Shown here one piece after another: positions 44,809 through 53,264 of a DNA stretch of 64,000 nucleotides. Location of the stretch: NCBI GenBank assembly GCA_002336245.1, contig DDDG01000026.1:177756-241755 (forward strand), in the 5' to 3' direction. The notes under the pieces were generated by a model. It was not told the origin of the DNA. It worked only from the letters and a program-made list of their open reading frames with translations, and ran no database searches. The stretch is from Flavobacteriales bacterium UBA1986 (GTDB lineage Bacteria; Bacteroidota; Bacteroidia; Flavobacteriales_G; Salibacteraceae). A program made the translations under genes and the position numbers. Each line of letters begins with the position of its first letter. The stretch's first letter is position 1.

Positions 44809-45345
44809 TTAATTCATTTTACCCGACTTGTACTCTTTATATCTCCTTCCAAGGTGATTTAAAAGAAAGCTGAATGTGGCAATGGCCTGTTCTGTTTCTT
44901 TGGAGAGTTCTTTCCCTTGCGCACGAATTACAGATGCGCCATATAAACCAGTAAGAATGAGCTCAATTGGATTGATGCTCAAACTTTTACTCTTGATTTG
45001 AAGCTCTTTCATGTGAGGTTCTGCTGAAAGCCAAAGCTTTTTGTATTCGGCATCCTTCAATGCGTCGAGTAAGCTGTTGTGTAAGAAGAATAGTTCACTA
45101 AGAATCTCTTCTGTCTCTTCAAGGTGGCCGCTTTTCTGCAGGCCGTCTCGCTTCATTTCCTTCAGCAGCTTAAGGTACCATTCCGACAAGCGATCTCGAT
45201 CCTCTTCAGTAACTGCTTGCGTAGAAATCAATTCCTGCCTAACACGTTCTTCACTCAATTCAAGTGAACGCAGTAAATCTTCCGTATGCCAGAGAAACAA
45301 GACGAACTCTACGACATTATGACTTTTGTGCTGAGCAGTAAACAC
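44809..45345 (-). CDS. DUF4924 family protein
   Basis: A 178-residue, helix-rich soluble protein. It opens AQHKSHNVVEFVLFLWHTEDLLRSL, continues LSEWYLKLLKEMKRDGLQKSGHL, and ends GKELSKETEQAIATFSFLLNHLGRRYKEYK. This pattern is that of DUF4924, a Bacteroidota-restricted family without known function. It lies one base from the OmpH gene's stop on the same strand, so the two are co-transcribed; a link to envelope assembly is only inference. Confidence 0.8.
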   Translation of the reverse strand: MFTAQHKSHNVVEFVLFLWHTEDLLRSLELSEERVRQELISTQAVTEEDRDRLSEWYLKLLKEMKRDGLQKSGHLEETEEILSELFFLHNSLLDALKDAEYKKLWLSAEPHMKELQIKSKSLSINPIELILTGLYGASVIRAQGKELSKETEQAIATFSFLLNHLGRRYKEYKSGKMN

Positions 45346-45346
45346 G

Positions 45347-45967
45347 CTACTTAGAAACTTTAGAATCTGAAAAATCGGTGTTGAGCATCTCGAGCAATTC
45401 TGAAGTTACGTCGAGACTGTCGTTGGCATAAAGAACTGGAGAAATTGCACTGTAGCCAAGTACGAAATCGTATCGTCCATCCTCGTTGTACTCCTTAATC
45501 TTCGCCAAAATCTTCTCACGTATTTCGGTATTCTTTGCCATTTCCGATTCTGCCAGCTGCTGCCCCATATCTTCCTGCATTTGCAATAGACTCTTCTCTT
45601 CCCCGAGAATTCTATTTTGCTCTTGGGCTCCAAGTTGTTGAGACATATAAGGAGCTTTTTCTTGAAACTTCTTTACATCCGCCTCAAAACGACGCATTCT
45701 CTTTTCGTACTGCTTTTCCAGAGCTGTCCGCTCTTTCATAAGATCGTCGAGGTATTGCCCGTAAAGTTCAAATTGCTGCCAAAGTGAATCGGTATTCACA
45801 AAAATGATACGTGCATCATCGAGTGAGGCATTGCTCATGTTTCGGCTGCTCCCTGCCGCACTTACCATTGCATTTCCCTCATCTTCATCCTCGGAAAATT
45901 CCAAGGCAAAAAGGGCTACAACTCCAACAAAGGATAAAACGCTGAGCAATAAACTTAAGTTCTTCAT
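45347..45967 (-). CDS. OmpH/Skp-family periplasmic chaperone
   Basis: A 206-residue protein with an N-terminal hydrophobic signal segment (about residues 4-23). The mature protein has RIIFVNTDSLWQQFELYGQYLDDL, the OmpH N-terminal strand, then a long charged coiled coil (about 75-150, with MRRFEADVKKFQEKAPYM), and the conserved YDFVLGYSAISPVLYANDSLDVT end. Skp-like proteins hold unfolded outer membrane proteins in the periplasm. A well-placed promoter lies directly upstream. It is transcribed with the DUF4924 gene. Confidence 0.9.
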   Translation of the reverse strand: MKNLSLLLSVLSFVGVVALFALEFSEDEDEGNAMVSAAGSSRNMSNASLDDARIIFVNTDSLWQQFELYGQYLDDLMKERTALEKQYEKRMRRFEADVKKFQEKAPYMSQQLGAQEQNRILGEEKSLLQMQEDMGQQLAESEMAKNTEIREKILAKIKEYNEDGRYDFVLGYSAISPVLYANDSLDVTSELLEMLNTDFSDSKVSK

Positions 45968-45984
45968 GTGTGCAAAATCAGCTG

Positions 45985-46013
45985 CAAATCTAATGCTCTT
46001 GACTTACTTCAAA
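45985..46013 (-). promoter_or_regulatory. Consensus promoter for the OmpH/Skp gene
   Basis: On the minus strand, TTTG (46013-46010), 17 bases and TAGATTTG (45992-45985) match the Bacteroidota -33/-7 consensus. The leader to the ATG at 45967 is short, about 12 bases. Confidence 0.6.
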
Positions 46014-46756
46014 CTAAGTAATGTTTTGAGCTTACTCGGGTAGTTGGTAATAATGCCGTCGACGTCAATTTTCGACAAGCGATTCATTGGCTTCAGCTTA
46101 TCCGCTGTCCAACAATAAATCTCTTTATCTCTCCGACGGATGGCTTGAACAAGTGGAATGGTAACATACCGATACGAGATGTTGATGGCTTTGTAGAAGC
46201 TTTCCGTAAAGAGTTTACCAGTACTGATTTTTTCATCGAAATAGAACGGAGAAAGAGGAAGCTTAAAAACGATCAACTTGTGCAACTCTAAACCCGGCTC
46301 AACTTCATTCAATGACTTTAAAACATCTGTATTGAAACTCTGGATGCACACTTGATCCATCATTTCATGTGCTTGAATGGAATCGACTAAGGTTTTCACA
46401 CTAGGAGCAAATACATCTCCGCGATCAATTTTTATTTCGATCATTAAACGCATTCGGTTCTTACAAATCTCAAGAGATTCGTCGAAGGAAAGGATCTTCT
46501 CATCCTTGAAATCTTCGCCGTACCAAGAACCATTGTCGAGCTTCATTAAATCGGCCTGATCCAGTGTTCTTACAAGGGCATCGCCTTCAGCAGTTCTACC
46601 CAGCTTGGCATCGTGGTATACCACCAAGCGGTAATCTCTTGTTCGACGAACATCGATTTCTACCATGTCGACACCGAGGGCGATGGCCTTCTCGATCGCA
46701 GCTTCTGTATTCTCGGGAGCTTGGGAGGACCAACCTCTATGTGCAATAATCTTCAT
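46004..46756 (-). CDS. Glycerophosphodiester phosphodiesterase
   Basis: About 250 residues from ATG 46756 (MKIIAHRGWSSQAPENTEAAI). The frame extends to 46798 but the added residues are not part of the family start. GDPD motifs are complete: HRGWSSQAPENT (catalytic His, Arg), VDMVEIDVRRTRD (metal Glu and Asp), VVYHDAKLGRTAEG (catalytic His) and LMIEIKI. The enzyme hydrolyses glycerophosphodiesters to glycerol-3-phosphate and an alcohol. No signal peptide is present, so it is cytoplasmic. It is divergent from miaE. Confidence 0.92.
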   Translation of the reverse strand: MKIIAHRGWSSQAPENTEAAIEKAIALGVDMVEIDVRRTRDYRLVVYHDAKLGRTAEGDALVRTLDQADLMKLDNGSWYGEDFKDEKILSFDESLEICKNRMRLMIEIKIDRGDVFAPSVKTLVDSIQAHEMMDQVCIQSFNTDVLKSLNEVEPGLELHKLIVFKLPLSPFYFDEKISTGKLFTESFYKAINISYRYVTIPLVQAIRRRDKEIYCWTADKLKPMNRLSKIDVDGIITNYPSKLKTLLSLK

Positions 46757-46808
46757 GTAGGGCGCGAAACGAGATTCGCTTTCTTTGTGGGCCTGCAAAG
46801 TAATAAAG

Positions 46809-47393
46809 ATGTTTAAGCTAAAGATGCCTACCGACCCTCGATGGGACGATGTTGCAGAAAAGAATTTGGAGGAAGTCCTTACAGATCATGCCTATTGTGA
46901 GCAAAAAGCAGCCTCTTCTGCCATCTCTTTCATCGTCACATTCCCCGAACACCTTGAATTGGTTGAAGCAATGGCGGATTTGGCCCAAGAAGAAATGGAT
47001 CACTTTCAACAAGTGATTAAAAAGATGAAAGCTCGTGGATTTGTTTTAGGTCGTGAACGAAAAGACCCATATGTACATGATCTTCAAGCTTTTTTCGAAA
47101 AGGGTGGCTCTCGAAAGCAGGTTTTGGTGAATCGTTTATTGCTGGCTGCTATGATTGAAGCGCGCAGCTGCGAGCGCTTCCGGATTTTGTCGGAGAACCT
47201 CAATGACGATGAGCTTTCAGAATTCTATGCAAGGCTCATGAAGAGTGAAGCAAACCATTACTCCCTTTTTCTGCAACTTGCCAAGAAATACGGAGGTGAT
47301 GAAATTGATGTGGAATCCATTTGGAATTCATTTCTGATATTTGAAGGAAGGGTAATGCAGAATTACGGCACGAAAGAACAAATGCATGGCTAA
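46809..47393 (+). CDS. miaE: tRNA-(ms2io6A)-hydroxylase-like di-iron protein
   Basis: About 194 residues from ATG 46809 (MFKLKMPTDPRWDDVAEKNLEEVL). It is a four-helix di-iron protein: TDHAYCEQKAASSAIS, LAQEEMDHFQQVI (E..H ligand pair), LLAAMIEARSCERF and SEANHYSLFLQLA supply the carboxylate/His ligands of the MiaE family. MiaE hydroxylates the isopentenyl group of the modified A37 of tRNAs reading U-starting codons. It overlaps the downstream methyltransferase by 8 bases. The two-gene context suggests, without proving, that the methyltransferase also concerns RNA. Confidence 0.9.
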   Translation: MFKLKMPTDPRWDDVAEKNLEEVLTDHAYCEQKAASSAISFIVTFPEHLELVEAMADLAQEEMDHFQQVIKKMKARGFVLGRERKDPYVHDLQAFFEKGGSRKQVLVNRLLLAAMIEARSCERFRILSENLNDDELSEFYARLMKSEANHYSLFLQLAKKYGGDEIDVESIWNSFLIFEGRVMQNYGTKEQMHG

Positions 47394-48069
47394 GTTGCAA
47401 GTAAAAGATGCCCTGGGCTGGGATGTTGAAAATTGGGGGCGCGCCCTTAATTATTGGGATAAGCGCCTACCTGAGAGCCTTGAAGGAATGACTTGCCTTG
47501 AACTTGGCGCGAATAAAGGTGGCCTCTCTCTATGGTTGGCAGACAAGAAAGCTACGGTAGTATGCAGCGACCTTGCAGACACTGAGACTCGCAGTAAGGA
47601 ATTGCATTCGCGGTTTCAAGTAGACGGTAAAATCTTCTATGAAGACATCAACGCTCTAAAGATTCCTTATTCGGAAACCTTTGACGTGGTCGTATTTAAA
47701 TCCATTTTAGGAGGCATTGCACGTAATGGTCAATCAGAGAAAAGACATGAATGCATTGCTGAAATTTATAGCGCCTTGAAACCGGGAGGGCTTTTACTCT
47801 TTTCGGAAAACCTAGAATCAACTTCTGCCCATCGCTTTCTCCGAAAGAAGTTTGTTCCCTGGGGGGCCGATTGGAATTATTTAAAGATGAATGAAACCAA
47901 AGACTTATTGAAGGATTTCTCTTCAGTAGAATCAGAAAGCACTGGACTTTTGGGGGCGCTTGGTAAAGGAGAAAAAATGAGGTCGAGTTTTGGTAAACTC
48001 GATGGCATACTTGCCCCCATTATTCCTAACAAATGGAATTACATCTGGTACGGTGTAGCCAAGAAGTAA
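47386..48069 (+). CDS. Class I SAM-dependent methyltransferase
   Basis: A 227-residue protein. SAM-binding motif I is CLELGANKGGLSLWL, acidic loop CSDLADT, then DVVVFKSILGG and LKPGGLLLFSENL, the usual class I fold. The C-terminal part (FSSVESESTGLLGALGKGEK) carries no known acceptor-specific motif, so the substrate is unknown. The start overlaps miaE by 8 bases, so the two are translated together. It ends 3 bases before the convergent epimerase gene. Confidence 0.85.
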   Translation: MAKLQVKDALGWDVENWGRALNYWDKRLPESLEGMTCLELGANKGGLSLWLADKKATVVCSDLADTETRSKELHSRFQVDGKIFYEDINALKIPYSETFDVVVFKSILGGIARNGQSEKRHECIAEIYSALKPGGLLLFSENLESTSAHRFLRKKFVPWGADWNYLKMNETKDLLKDFSSVESESTGLLGALGKGEKMRSSFGKLDGILAPIIPNKWNYIWYGVAKK

Positions 48070-48072
48070 ATT

Positions 48073-49953
48073 TCAATCCTCTGAAGGCGCATCCAATTTC
48101 TCAAAAACGGAATTCTTACTGAGAAACTCAGGAATCATTTGCTTCATCTTTCGCACGAGCTCAAGAACATCGCGCTCATTCATCACCGCACTCAACTCAG
48201 ATACCTTTTCGAGCACTTCCTCAAAAGGATATTCGCGCACTTTAGCGATCATAATCTGTGGGTGATGCGTTGGTAGACTGTTCTCCTTATCTGCCAACAA
48301 CTCCTCAAATAGCTTCTCTCCTGGTCTCAGGCCTACATACTTGATTTGAATGTCTTTCCCCAATTCATAGCCCGACAACTTGATCATCTTTTTGGCCAGG
48401 TCGGCAATCTTCACCGATTGACCCATATCAAAGATGTAGATCTCGCCTCCCTCTCCCAGCATGCCTGCCTCCAGAACCAGTTGACAAGCTTCCGGAATGG
48501 TCATAAAATATCGCGTGATTTCGGGATGGGTAACCGTAATTGGTCCACCCTGGGCAATTTGTCTTTTGAACAATGGAATCACGGAACCATTCGATCCAAG
48601 TACGTTTCCAAAACGTGTTGTAACGTAGCGCGTTTTACTGCCAACATTTTTCGATTGACTGTAAATCTCGGCAATGCGCTTGCTGGCTCCCATAATGTTC
48701 GTTGGGTTTACCGCCTTGTCGGTTGAAACCATCACAAATTTCTCGACCTTAAACTCATCTGCTAAATCCACACAAATCTTTGTACCCATCACATTGGTTC
48801 GAATGGCTTCGGAAGGGTTTTCCTCCATCATCGGCACATGCTTATAGGCTGCAGCATGGTATACGACGTTTGGTTTGTGCCTCTTAAAAATCTCGCGCAT
48901 CCGAGCTTCCTCTCTTACGTCGGCAATGACCACTTCCGCAAAATTTGTCCCGTAAGCTTGCTCGATTTCCAACTGAAGCTCGTACAAAGGACTTTCAGCT
49001 TGATCAAGAAGGATTAGTTTCTCAGGAGTATACGAAGCCACTTGACGAACCAACTCACTACCAATACTTCCCGCAGCTCCAGTAATTAGAATAACCTTCT
49101 GGAACAACTGTGCTTGGATGTCCTTTTCATCCAAACGAATTTCTTCTCTCCCCAATAAATCTTCAATCTTAACCTGACGAATTTGTTTGTAGCTCAACTC
49201 ACCACCAATCCAAGAAGAGACTGGGGGAACATTCAATACGTCGATGTGGTGTTTTAGGGCCATCTCCACAATCTCGTCTTTCCTCAATCGACCAAGACTC
49301 TGGACCGACATGATAATGGAGTCGATTTTATTGCGTTCTACGAGTTGCTCAAAATCCTTGGTTGCATAAATCTGAATGCCTTCGATTTTCTTACCAACCT
49401 TCCTCGGATTATCGTCTATGAAGCCGAGTACATTCTGCTGAATCCCGGTAACTCGATCTAAGGTTCTCTTTGTAATTACACCACTCTCCCCTGCTCCAAA
49501 AATGATGATGTTCTTTTTTTCACTTGAAGAATTCTTAATCTCAAAATAGATCAACTTGACTGCGATACGAAATGCGATCAAGAGAAAAATCGTCGACAAA
49601 AACTCAATGATCAGAACTGAGAGAGGAAGAATGTAAGTCCCGTTACCGAGATAATAATTAAGAATATTGAGAAGTCCAAGAGCCAAGGTTCCAAGGCTAA
49701 TCACGATGAATACACGTTCTGTATCTTTTGAACTTGTGTAGCGAATGATGTCCCTATACGTCTTTCCGAGAAAGAACCCAAGAAGTCTAGTTCCCAATAC
49801 AGCAGGGAACACAACATTAAAGGTGCGGAACTCGCTTTCAGGAATATTGAAATTGAAACGCACCAGGTAAGTGAGAATCAAAGACAATGAGACTATGCCG
49901 AGATCAATGATTAGGATAATCCAAGAAGGAGTGTTGTCTCTGTTAAAGATCAA
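48073..49953 (-). CDS. CapD/FlaA1-type nucleoside-diphosphate-sugar epimerase/dehydratase (membrane)
   Basis: About 626 residues from TTG 49953. The longer start at TTG 49971 lies inside a TAnnTTTG box and is not favoured. Four membrane helices (about 10-140) precede a CoA-binding-like Rossmann domain (NIIIFGAGESGVITKRTL). The catalytic SDR domain follows: VILITGAAGSIGSELVRQV (NAD-binding), AAYKHVPMMEENPSEAI, VSTDKAVNPTNIMGASKRIAE and RFGNVLGSNGSV. These membrane-anchored enzymes dehydrate or epimerise UDP-GlcNAc-type sugars at the start of surface-glycan pathways. It stands alone rather than beside the glycosyltransferase operon. Confidence 0.92.
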   Translation of the reverse strand: MIFNRDNTPSWIILIIDLGIVSLSLILTYLVRFNFNIPESEFRTFNVVFPAVLGTRLLGFFLGKTYRDIIRYTSSKDTERVFIVISLGTLALGLLNILNYYLGNGTYILPLSVLIIEFLSTIFLLIAFRIAVKLIYFEIKNSSSEKKNIIIFGAGESGVITKRTLDRVTGIQQNVLGFIDDNPRKVGKKIEGIQIYATKDFEQLVERNKIDSIIMSVQSLGRLRKDEIVEMALKHHIDVLNVPPVSSWIGGELSYKQIRQVKIEDLLGREEIRLDEKDIQAQLFQKVILITGAAGSIGSELVRQVASYTPEKLILLDQAESPLYELQLEIEQAYGTNFAEVVIADVREEARMREIFKRHKPNVVYHAAAYKHVPMMEENPSEAIRTNVMGTKICVDLADEFKVEKFVMVSTDKAVNPTNIMGASKRIAEIYSQSKNVGSKTRYVTTRFGNVLGSNGSVIPLFKRQIAQGGPITVTHPEITRYFMTIPEACQLVLEAGMLGEGGEIYIFDMGQSVKIADLAKKMIKLSGYELGKDIQIKYVGLRPGEKLFEELLADKENSLPTHHPQIMIAKVREYPFEEVLEKVSELSAVMNERDVLELVRKMKQMIPEFLSKNSVFEKLDAPSED

Positions 49954-49968
49954 GTTGGTGCTTTCGGC

Positions 49969-49976
49969 CAAATATA
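49969..49976 (-). promoter_or_regulatory. Putative -7 box for the CapD-type gene
   Basis: The minus strand reads TATATTTG, matching TAnnTTTG. Its final TTG is the in-frame codon of the longest ORF (49971), so translation should start downstream at TTG 49953. Confidence 0.45.
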
Positions 49977-50004
49977 AGACAATGGAAGAGGCCTTTCTCG
50001 AGCC

Positions 50005-50037
50005 TTGCCTGTTGGACTGAGCTAAAGTTTACATTTG
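50005..50037 (+). promoter_or_regulatory. Putative promoter for gcvT-comB-DUF3524
   Basis: TTG at 50005-50007, 22 bases and TACATTTG at 50030-50037 fit the Bacteroidota consensus. The leader to the ATG at 50052 is short. Confidence 0.5.
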
Positions 50038-50051
50038 CAAAAATTCCCTCG

Positions 50052-51131
50052 ATGAAGAATACCGCCCTAAGTCAAACGCACATCGAACTCGGTGCGAAAA
50101 TAGTCCCCTTTGCAGGTTACAATATGCCTGTTCAATATTCAGGAGTAAACGACGAACACTTATGCGTTCGCGCTGCTGTTGGTGTTTTTGACGTTTCCCA
50201 CATGGGAGAGTTTTTTGTTGAAGGAACAGGAGCACTTGACCTTTTGCAGAAAGTCACTTCCAACGACGTAAGTAAACTAGTGGACGGGAAAGTTCAGTAC
50301 ACATGCCTTCCAAATGGAAATGGAGGAATCGTTGACGACTTGCTCGTTTACCGCATTTCTGAAAACAAATACATGTTGGTCGTAAACGCCTCTAACATCG
50401 ACAAAGACTGGGCGTGGATTTCAAAGCATGTCAGTGGAGATGTTCAAATGACCAATGAGTCTGACGACTACTCTCTTCTTGCGGTGCAAGGTCCAAAAGC
50501 AACTGAGGTTCTCCAGAAATTAACTGAAGTGAATCTTTCAGAAATGAGTTACTACACATTTCAAGAGGCACACTTCGCTGGAATCGACGGAATCATTTTA
50601 TCAGCCACCGGATACACCGGAGCTGGAGGCTTCGAGGTTTATTTTAAAAATGAACATGCCAACAAAATTTGGACGGCCATTTTTGAAGCCGGAGCAGGTG
50701 AAGGAATTCAACCAATTGGTCTAGCTGCTCGGGATACACTGAGACTTGAAATGGGCTTTTGTCTTTACGGAAACGATATAGACGACACCACTTCCCCAAT
50801 TGAAGCTGGACTTGGATGGATTACAAAATTCACCAAAGACTTCGTAGACCGTCCGTTCCTGGAAAAGCAAAAAGCCGAGGGAGTCGAGCGAAAATTGGTG
50901 GGCTTCACCATGATAGATCGAGGAATTCCTCGTCATGATTATGAGATTCACAATGCCGACGGTGCGGTGATTGGAAAAGTAACATCTGGAACCATGTCCC
51001 CCAGCTTAAAGCAAGGCATCGGAATGGGCTATGTTCAGAAAGCATACGCCGCAGCGGAAACCGAAATTTTCATTTCAATACGCGATAAAGCTGTTAAAGC
51101 TAGCGTAACGAAAGTTCCTTTTTTAAAGTAA
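50052..51131 (+). CDS. gcvT: Glycine cleavage system T protein (aminomethyltransferase)
   Basis: A 359-residue protein. It begins MKNTALSQTHIELGAKIVPF and GYNMPVQYSGV, followed by VGVFDVSHMGEF, LQKVTSNDVSKL, GIVDDLLVYRI and VNASNIDKDWAWI. C-terminal ARDTLRLEMGFCLYGNDI and GVERKLVGFTM complete the GcvT pattern. With lipoylated H protein it moves a methylene group from the aminomethyl arm to tetrahydrofolate. gcvH and gcvP are not in the window. It is first of a three-gene run with comB and a DUF3524 glycosyltransferase. Confidence 0.97.
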   Translation: MKNTALSQTHIELGAKIVPFAGYNMPVQYSGVNDEHLCVRAAVGVFDVSHMGEFFVEGTGALDLLQKVTSNDVSKLVDGKVQYTCLPNGNGGIVDDLLVYRISENKYMLVVNASNIDKDWAWISKHVSGDVQMTNESDDYSLLAVQGPKATEVLQKLTEVNLSEMSYYTFQEAHFAGIDGIILSATGYTGAGGFEVYFKNEHANKIWTAIFEAGAGEGIQPIGLAARDTLRLEMGFCLYGNDIDDTTSPIEAGLGWITKFTKDFVDRPFLEKQKAEGVERKLVGFTMIDRGIPRHDYEIHNADGAVIGKVTSGTMSPSLKQGIGMGYVQKAYAAAETEIFISIRDKAVKASVTKVPFLK

Positions 51132-51142
51132 TTTAGAGCCCT

Positions 51143-51877
51143 ATGCCGACGGTAGATACCGCCCTTTCACTTCAACTTTACCCCCTTTGCGGTCAAGATA
51201 ATGCCATTGTGGTGGTGATTGACGTGCTTCGAGCGACCTCTGCTATCTGCACAGCTTTTGAAAATGGCGCCAAAGAAATGATTCCTGTGGCAAATGTTGA
51301 AGAGGCCCTAGAATACCAGAAGAAAGGCTTTTTAGTTGGTGCAGAACGAAACGGTGAAAAGCTAGAAGGTTTCGATTTCGGGAATTCACCTTACGACTAC
51401 ATGGATCCAAAAATCAAGGATCAAACCTTAGTGCTTACAACCACCAATGGAACCCAAGCCATTGAAATTGCTAAGGACAACTACATGGTTGTTATTGGTG
51501 CTTTCACGAACATTACTGCTCTATCCGATTGGTTGATCAAGCAGGATAAAAACATTATTTTATTGTGCGCTGGATGGAAAGGTCGGGTCAACCTTGAAGA
51601 CAGTTTGTTCGCTGGTGCTGTGGTTGAACGCCTTTTTCAATCAGGGAAATACGAAACCTTTACCGATGCAAGCCTTGCAGCTCATCAACTCTTCCTTTCC
51701 GCCGAAGGTGAACCAGGACATTTTCTAAGGAATTCATCCCATCGCCGAAGACTTTCCAAACTTAACTTGAAGGAAGACATTAAGTATTGTCTACAGCTAG
51801 ATAAGTCCGTTCAAATACCTGTACTTCAAGATGGGGTGCTGGTTCGTTTGCAAGTTGAGGAAAAGCTCGGCGCTTGA
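51143..51877 (+). CDS. comB: 2-phosphosulfolactate phosphatase
   Basis: A 244-residue protein. Family motifs are VVVIDVLRATSAICTAFENGA near the start, GAERNGEKLEGFDFGNSP, LVLTTTNGTQAIE and a C-terminal HLFL-like/HRRRLSKLNL end. ComB removes phosphate from 2-phospho-3-sulfolactate; it was first defined in coenzyme M synthesis. Many bacteria that lack methanogenesis carry it, and in this phylum a link to sulfonate metabolism is possible but not shown. No comA homologue is present in the window. Its stop overlaps the TTG start of the DUF3524 gene. Confidence 0.92.
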   Translation: MPTVDTALSLQLYPLCGQDNAIVVVIDVLRATSAICTAFENGAKEMIPVANVEEALEYQKKGFLVGAERNGEKLEGFDFGNSPYDYMDPKIKDQTLVLTTTNGTQAIEIAKDNYMVVIGAFTNITALSDWLIKQDKNIILLCAGWKGRVNLEDSLFAGAVVERLFQSGKYETFTDASLAAHQLFLSAEGEPGHFLRNSSHRRRLSKLNLKEDIKYCLQLDKSVQIPVLQDGVLVRLQVEEKLGA

Positions 51878-52956
51878 ACATTTGCCTTCTAGAAACATTT
51901 TATACCGGTTCGCACAAAGCATGGGCTGAAGGAATCAAAGAACACCTTCAAGCCAATGTTCATATTCTAAACCTCAGCGGGAAGTATTGGAAATGGCGTA
52001 TGCACGGGGGCGCCGTGAGTTTGGCTAAAAAATTCAACGCCCTCGATCAAGAGTTCGATTTGATTTTAGCTACCGACATGATCGACCTAAACATCTTCTT
52101 GGCTCAAACACGGCAGAAAACCCACGACATACCTGTGGCTCTCTATTTCCATGAAAACCAGTTGAGCTATCCATGGTCTGCCTCCGATCCCGACACCCAG
52201 AATGGCCGAAACCTCCATTACGGATTCATAAATTACTCAAGTGCTTTGAGCGCTGATCACATCTTCTTCAATTCTAAATATCACAGAAGCTCATTCTTGT
52301 CCGAAGTCGACCGCTTTCTGCATCTCTACCCCGATGAACGCAACCTCGATGACTTGGCCCTACTTCATGAAAAATCAGAAGTTCTTCAGCTAGGAGTAAA
52401 CCTTCAGGCACTTGATGAATTCAAAGCAATAAAATCGAGTGGTCCAGTGCAGGTACTATGGAATCATCGATGGGAATACGACAAAAACCCAAAGGAATTT
52501 TTCGACTGCCTAGCCCAACTAAAAGACGAAGGCTTGGATTTTCAATTGGCAGTTGTGGGTGAGCGATTTACGCAAGAACCTAAAGAGTTTCGTGCAGCGA
52601 AAAAACATTTCTCGAACGAGATTGTGCATTGGGGCTATGTTGAATCTGCAGCCGAATACGCTAAAATTCTTTGGGCTTCGGATGTTTTACCTGTCAGTTC
52701 GATTCAAGACTTTTTTGGCCAAAGCATAGTGGAGGCAGCATTCTGTGAGGTGACGCCCCTTCTCCCGAGAAGACTAACATATCCCGAACTTTTCAGCGAA
52801 GACTTTCTCTACGACGACCTAACATTAAGTCTTAGGAAGTTGCTTCAAAGCAATACATTCAAATCTGCAAGATCTGAAGTGAGCAAATACGACTGGTCAA
52901 AAATGAGCGCAGTCTACCTAAAGAGATTTGAAAATGTCGTCGATGGCTTTCGCTAA
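51874..52956 (+). CDS. DUF3524 glycosyltransferase, related to tRNA-queuosine alpha-mannosyltransferase
   Basis: A 360-residue protein. It begins MNICLLETFYTGSHKAWAEG (from TTG 51874), then LNLSGKYWKWRMHGGAVSLA, LILATDMIDLNIFLAQTR and YFHENQLSYPWSASD, all signatures of DUF3524. The C-terminal GT-B half has VLWNHRWEYDKNPKEFF, and ASDVLPVSSIQDFFGQSIVEA. The vertebrate homologue (GTDC1/QTMAN) attaches mannose to queuosine in tRNA-Asp; bacterial members are less studied. The TTGA overlap with comB indicates co-translation. The mannosylation role is transferred by homology only. Confidence 0.88.
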   Translation: MNICLLETFYTGSHKAWAEGIKEHLQANVHILNLSGKYWKWRMHGGAVSLAKKFNALDQEFDLILATDMIDLNIFLAQTRQKTHDIPVALYFHENQLSYPWSASDPDTQNGRNLHYGFINYSSALSADHIFFNSKYHRSSFLSEVDRFLHLYPDERNLDDLALLHEKSEVLQLGVNLQALDEFKAIKSSGPVQVLWNHRWEYDKNPKEFFDCLAQLKDEGLDFQLAVVGERFTQEPKEFRAAKKHFSNEIVHWGYVESAAEYAKILWASDVLPVSSIQDFFGQSIVEAAFCEVTPLLPRRLTYPELFSEDFLYDDLTLSLRKLLQSNTFKSARSEVSKYDWSKMSAVYLKRFENVVDGFR

Positions 52957-53157
52957 AACACGATCTTGTTCCGTCACAATTCCGCCAGCATCATGAGTGT
53001 TCAAATCAATGACCACTTGATTGTACACATTCGACCAATTGGGGTGATGATTCATTTTCTCAGCAATCAAAGCAACTTGATTCATAAAGCCCCAAGCTTC
53101 AATGAAATTTGAAAATTCGAAAGACCTGCTCAATTTATTGTTTTGTTCTGTCCACAT
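52918..53157 (-). CDS. 4a-hydroxytetrahydrobiopterin dehydratase (pterin carbinolamine dehydratase)
   Basis: A 79-residue protein, the short form usual in Bacteroidota. It shows NKLSRSFEFSNFIEAWGFM, then AEKMNHHPNWSNVYNQVVIDLNTHDAGG, which contains the HHPNW active-site motif and the downstream THD. The enzyme dehydrates 4a-hydroxytetrahydrobiopterin to quinonoid dihydrobiopterin, supporting aromatic amino acid hydroxylases or acting as a DCoH-like binder. It converges on the DUF3524 gene with a 39-base overlap. Confidence 0.92.
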   Translation of the reverse strand: MWTEQNNKLSRSFEFSNFIEAWGFMNQVALIAEKMNHHPNWSNVYNQVVIDLNTHDAGGIVTEQDRVLAKAIDDIFKSL

Positions 53158-53235
53158 AGACTGTCAATGTAGGTGATTTTACAGACTTAATCGTGCATTC
53201 GTGATATTTGACCAAACTTACCGTTTTCGAATTCT

Positions 53236-53243
53236 TACTTTTG
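53236..53243 (+). promoter_or_regulatory. Putative -7 box for the amber-interrupted gene
   Basis: TACTTTTG matches TAnnTTTG, 22 bases before the GTG at 53265. It lies within the upstream part of the open frame (TTG 53208), excluding that start. Confidence 0.45.
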
Positions 53244-53264
53244 CAATTCTGCTCAAAACTGAAA

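Noticed and set aside
53208..53264. Longer start (TTG 53208) for the amber-interrupted gene
   Set aside because: The TAnnTTTG box at 53236-53243 lies inside it; GTG 53265 gives a clean signal peptide.
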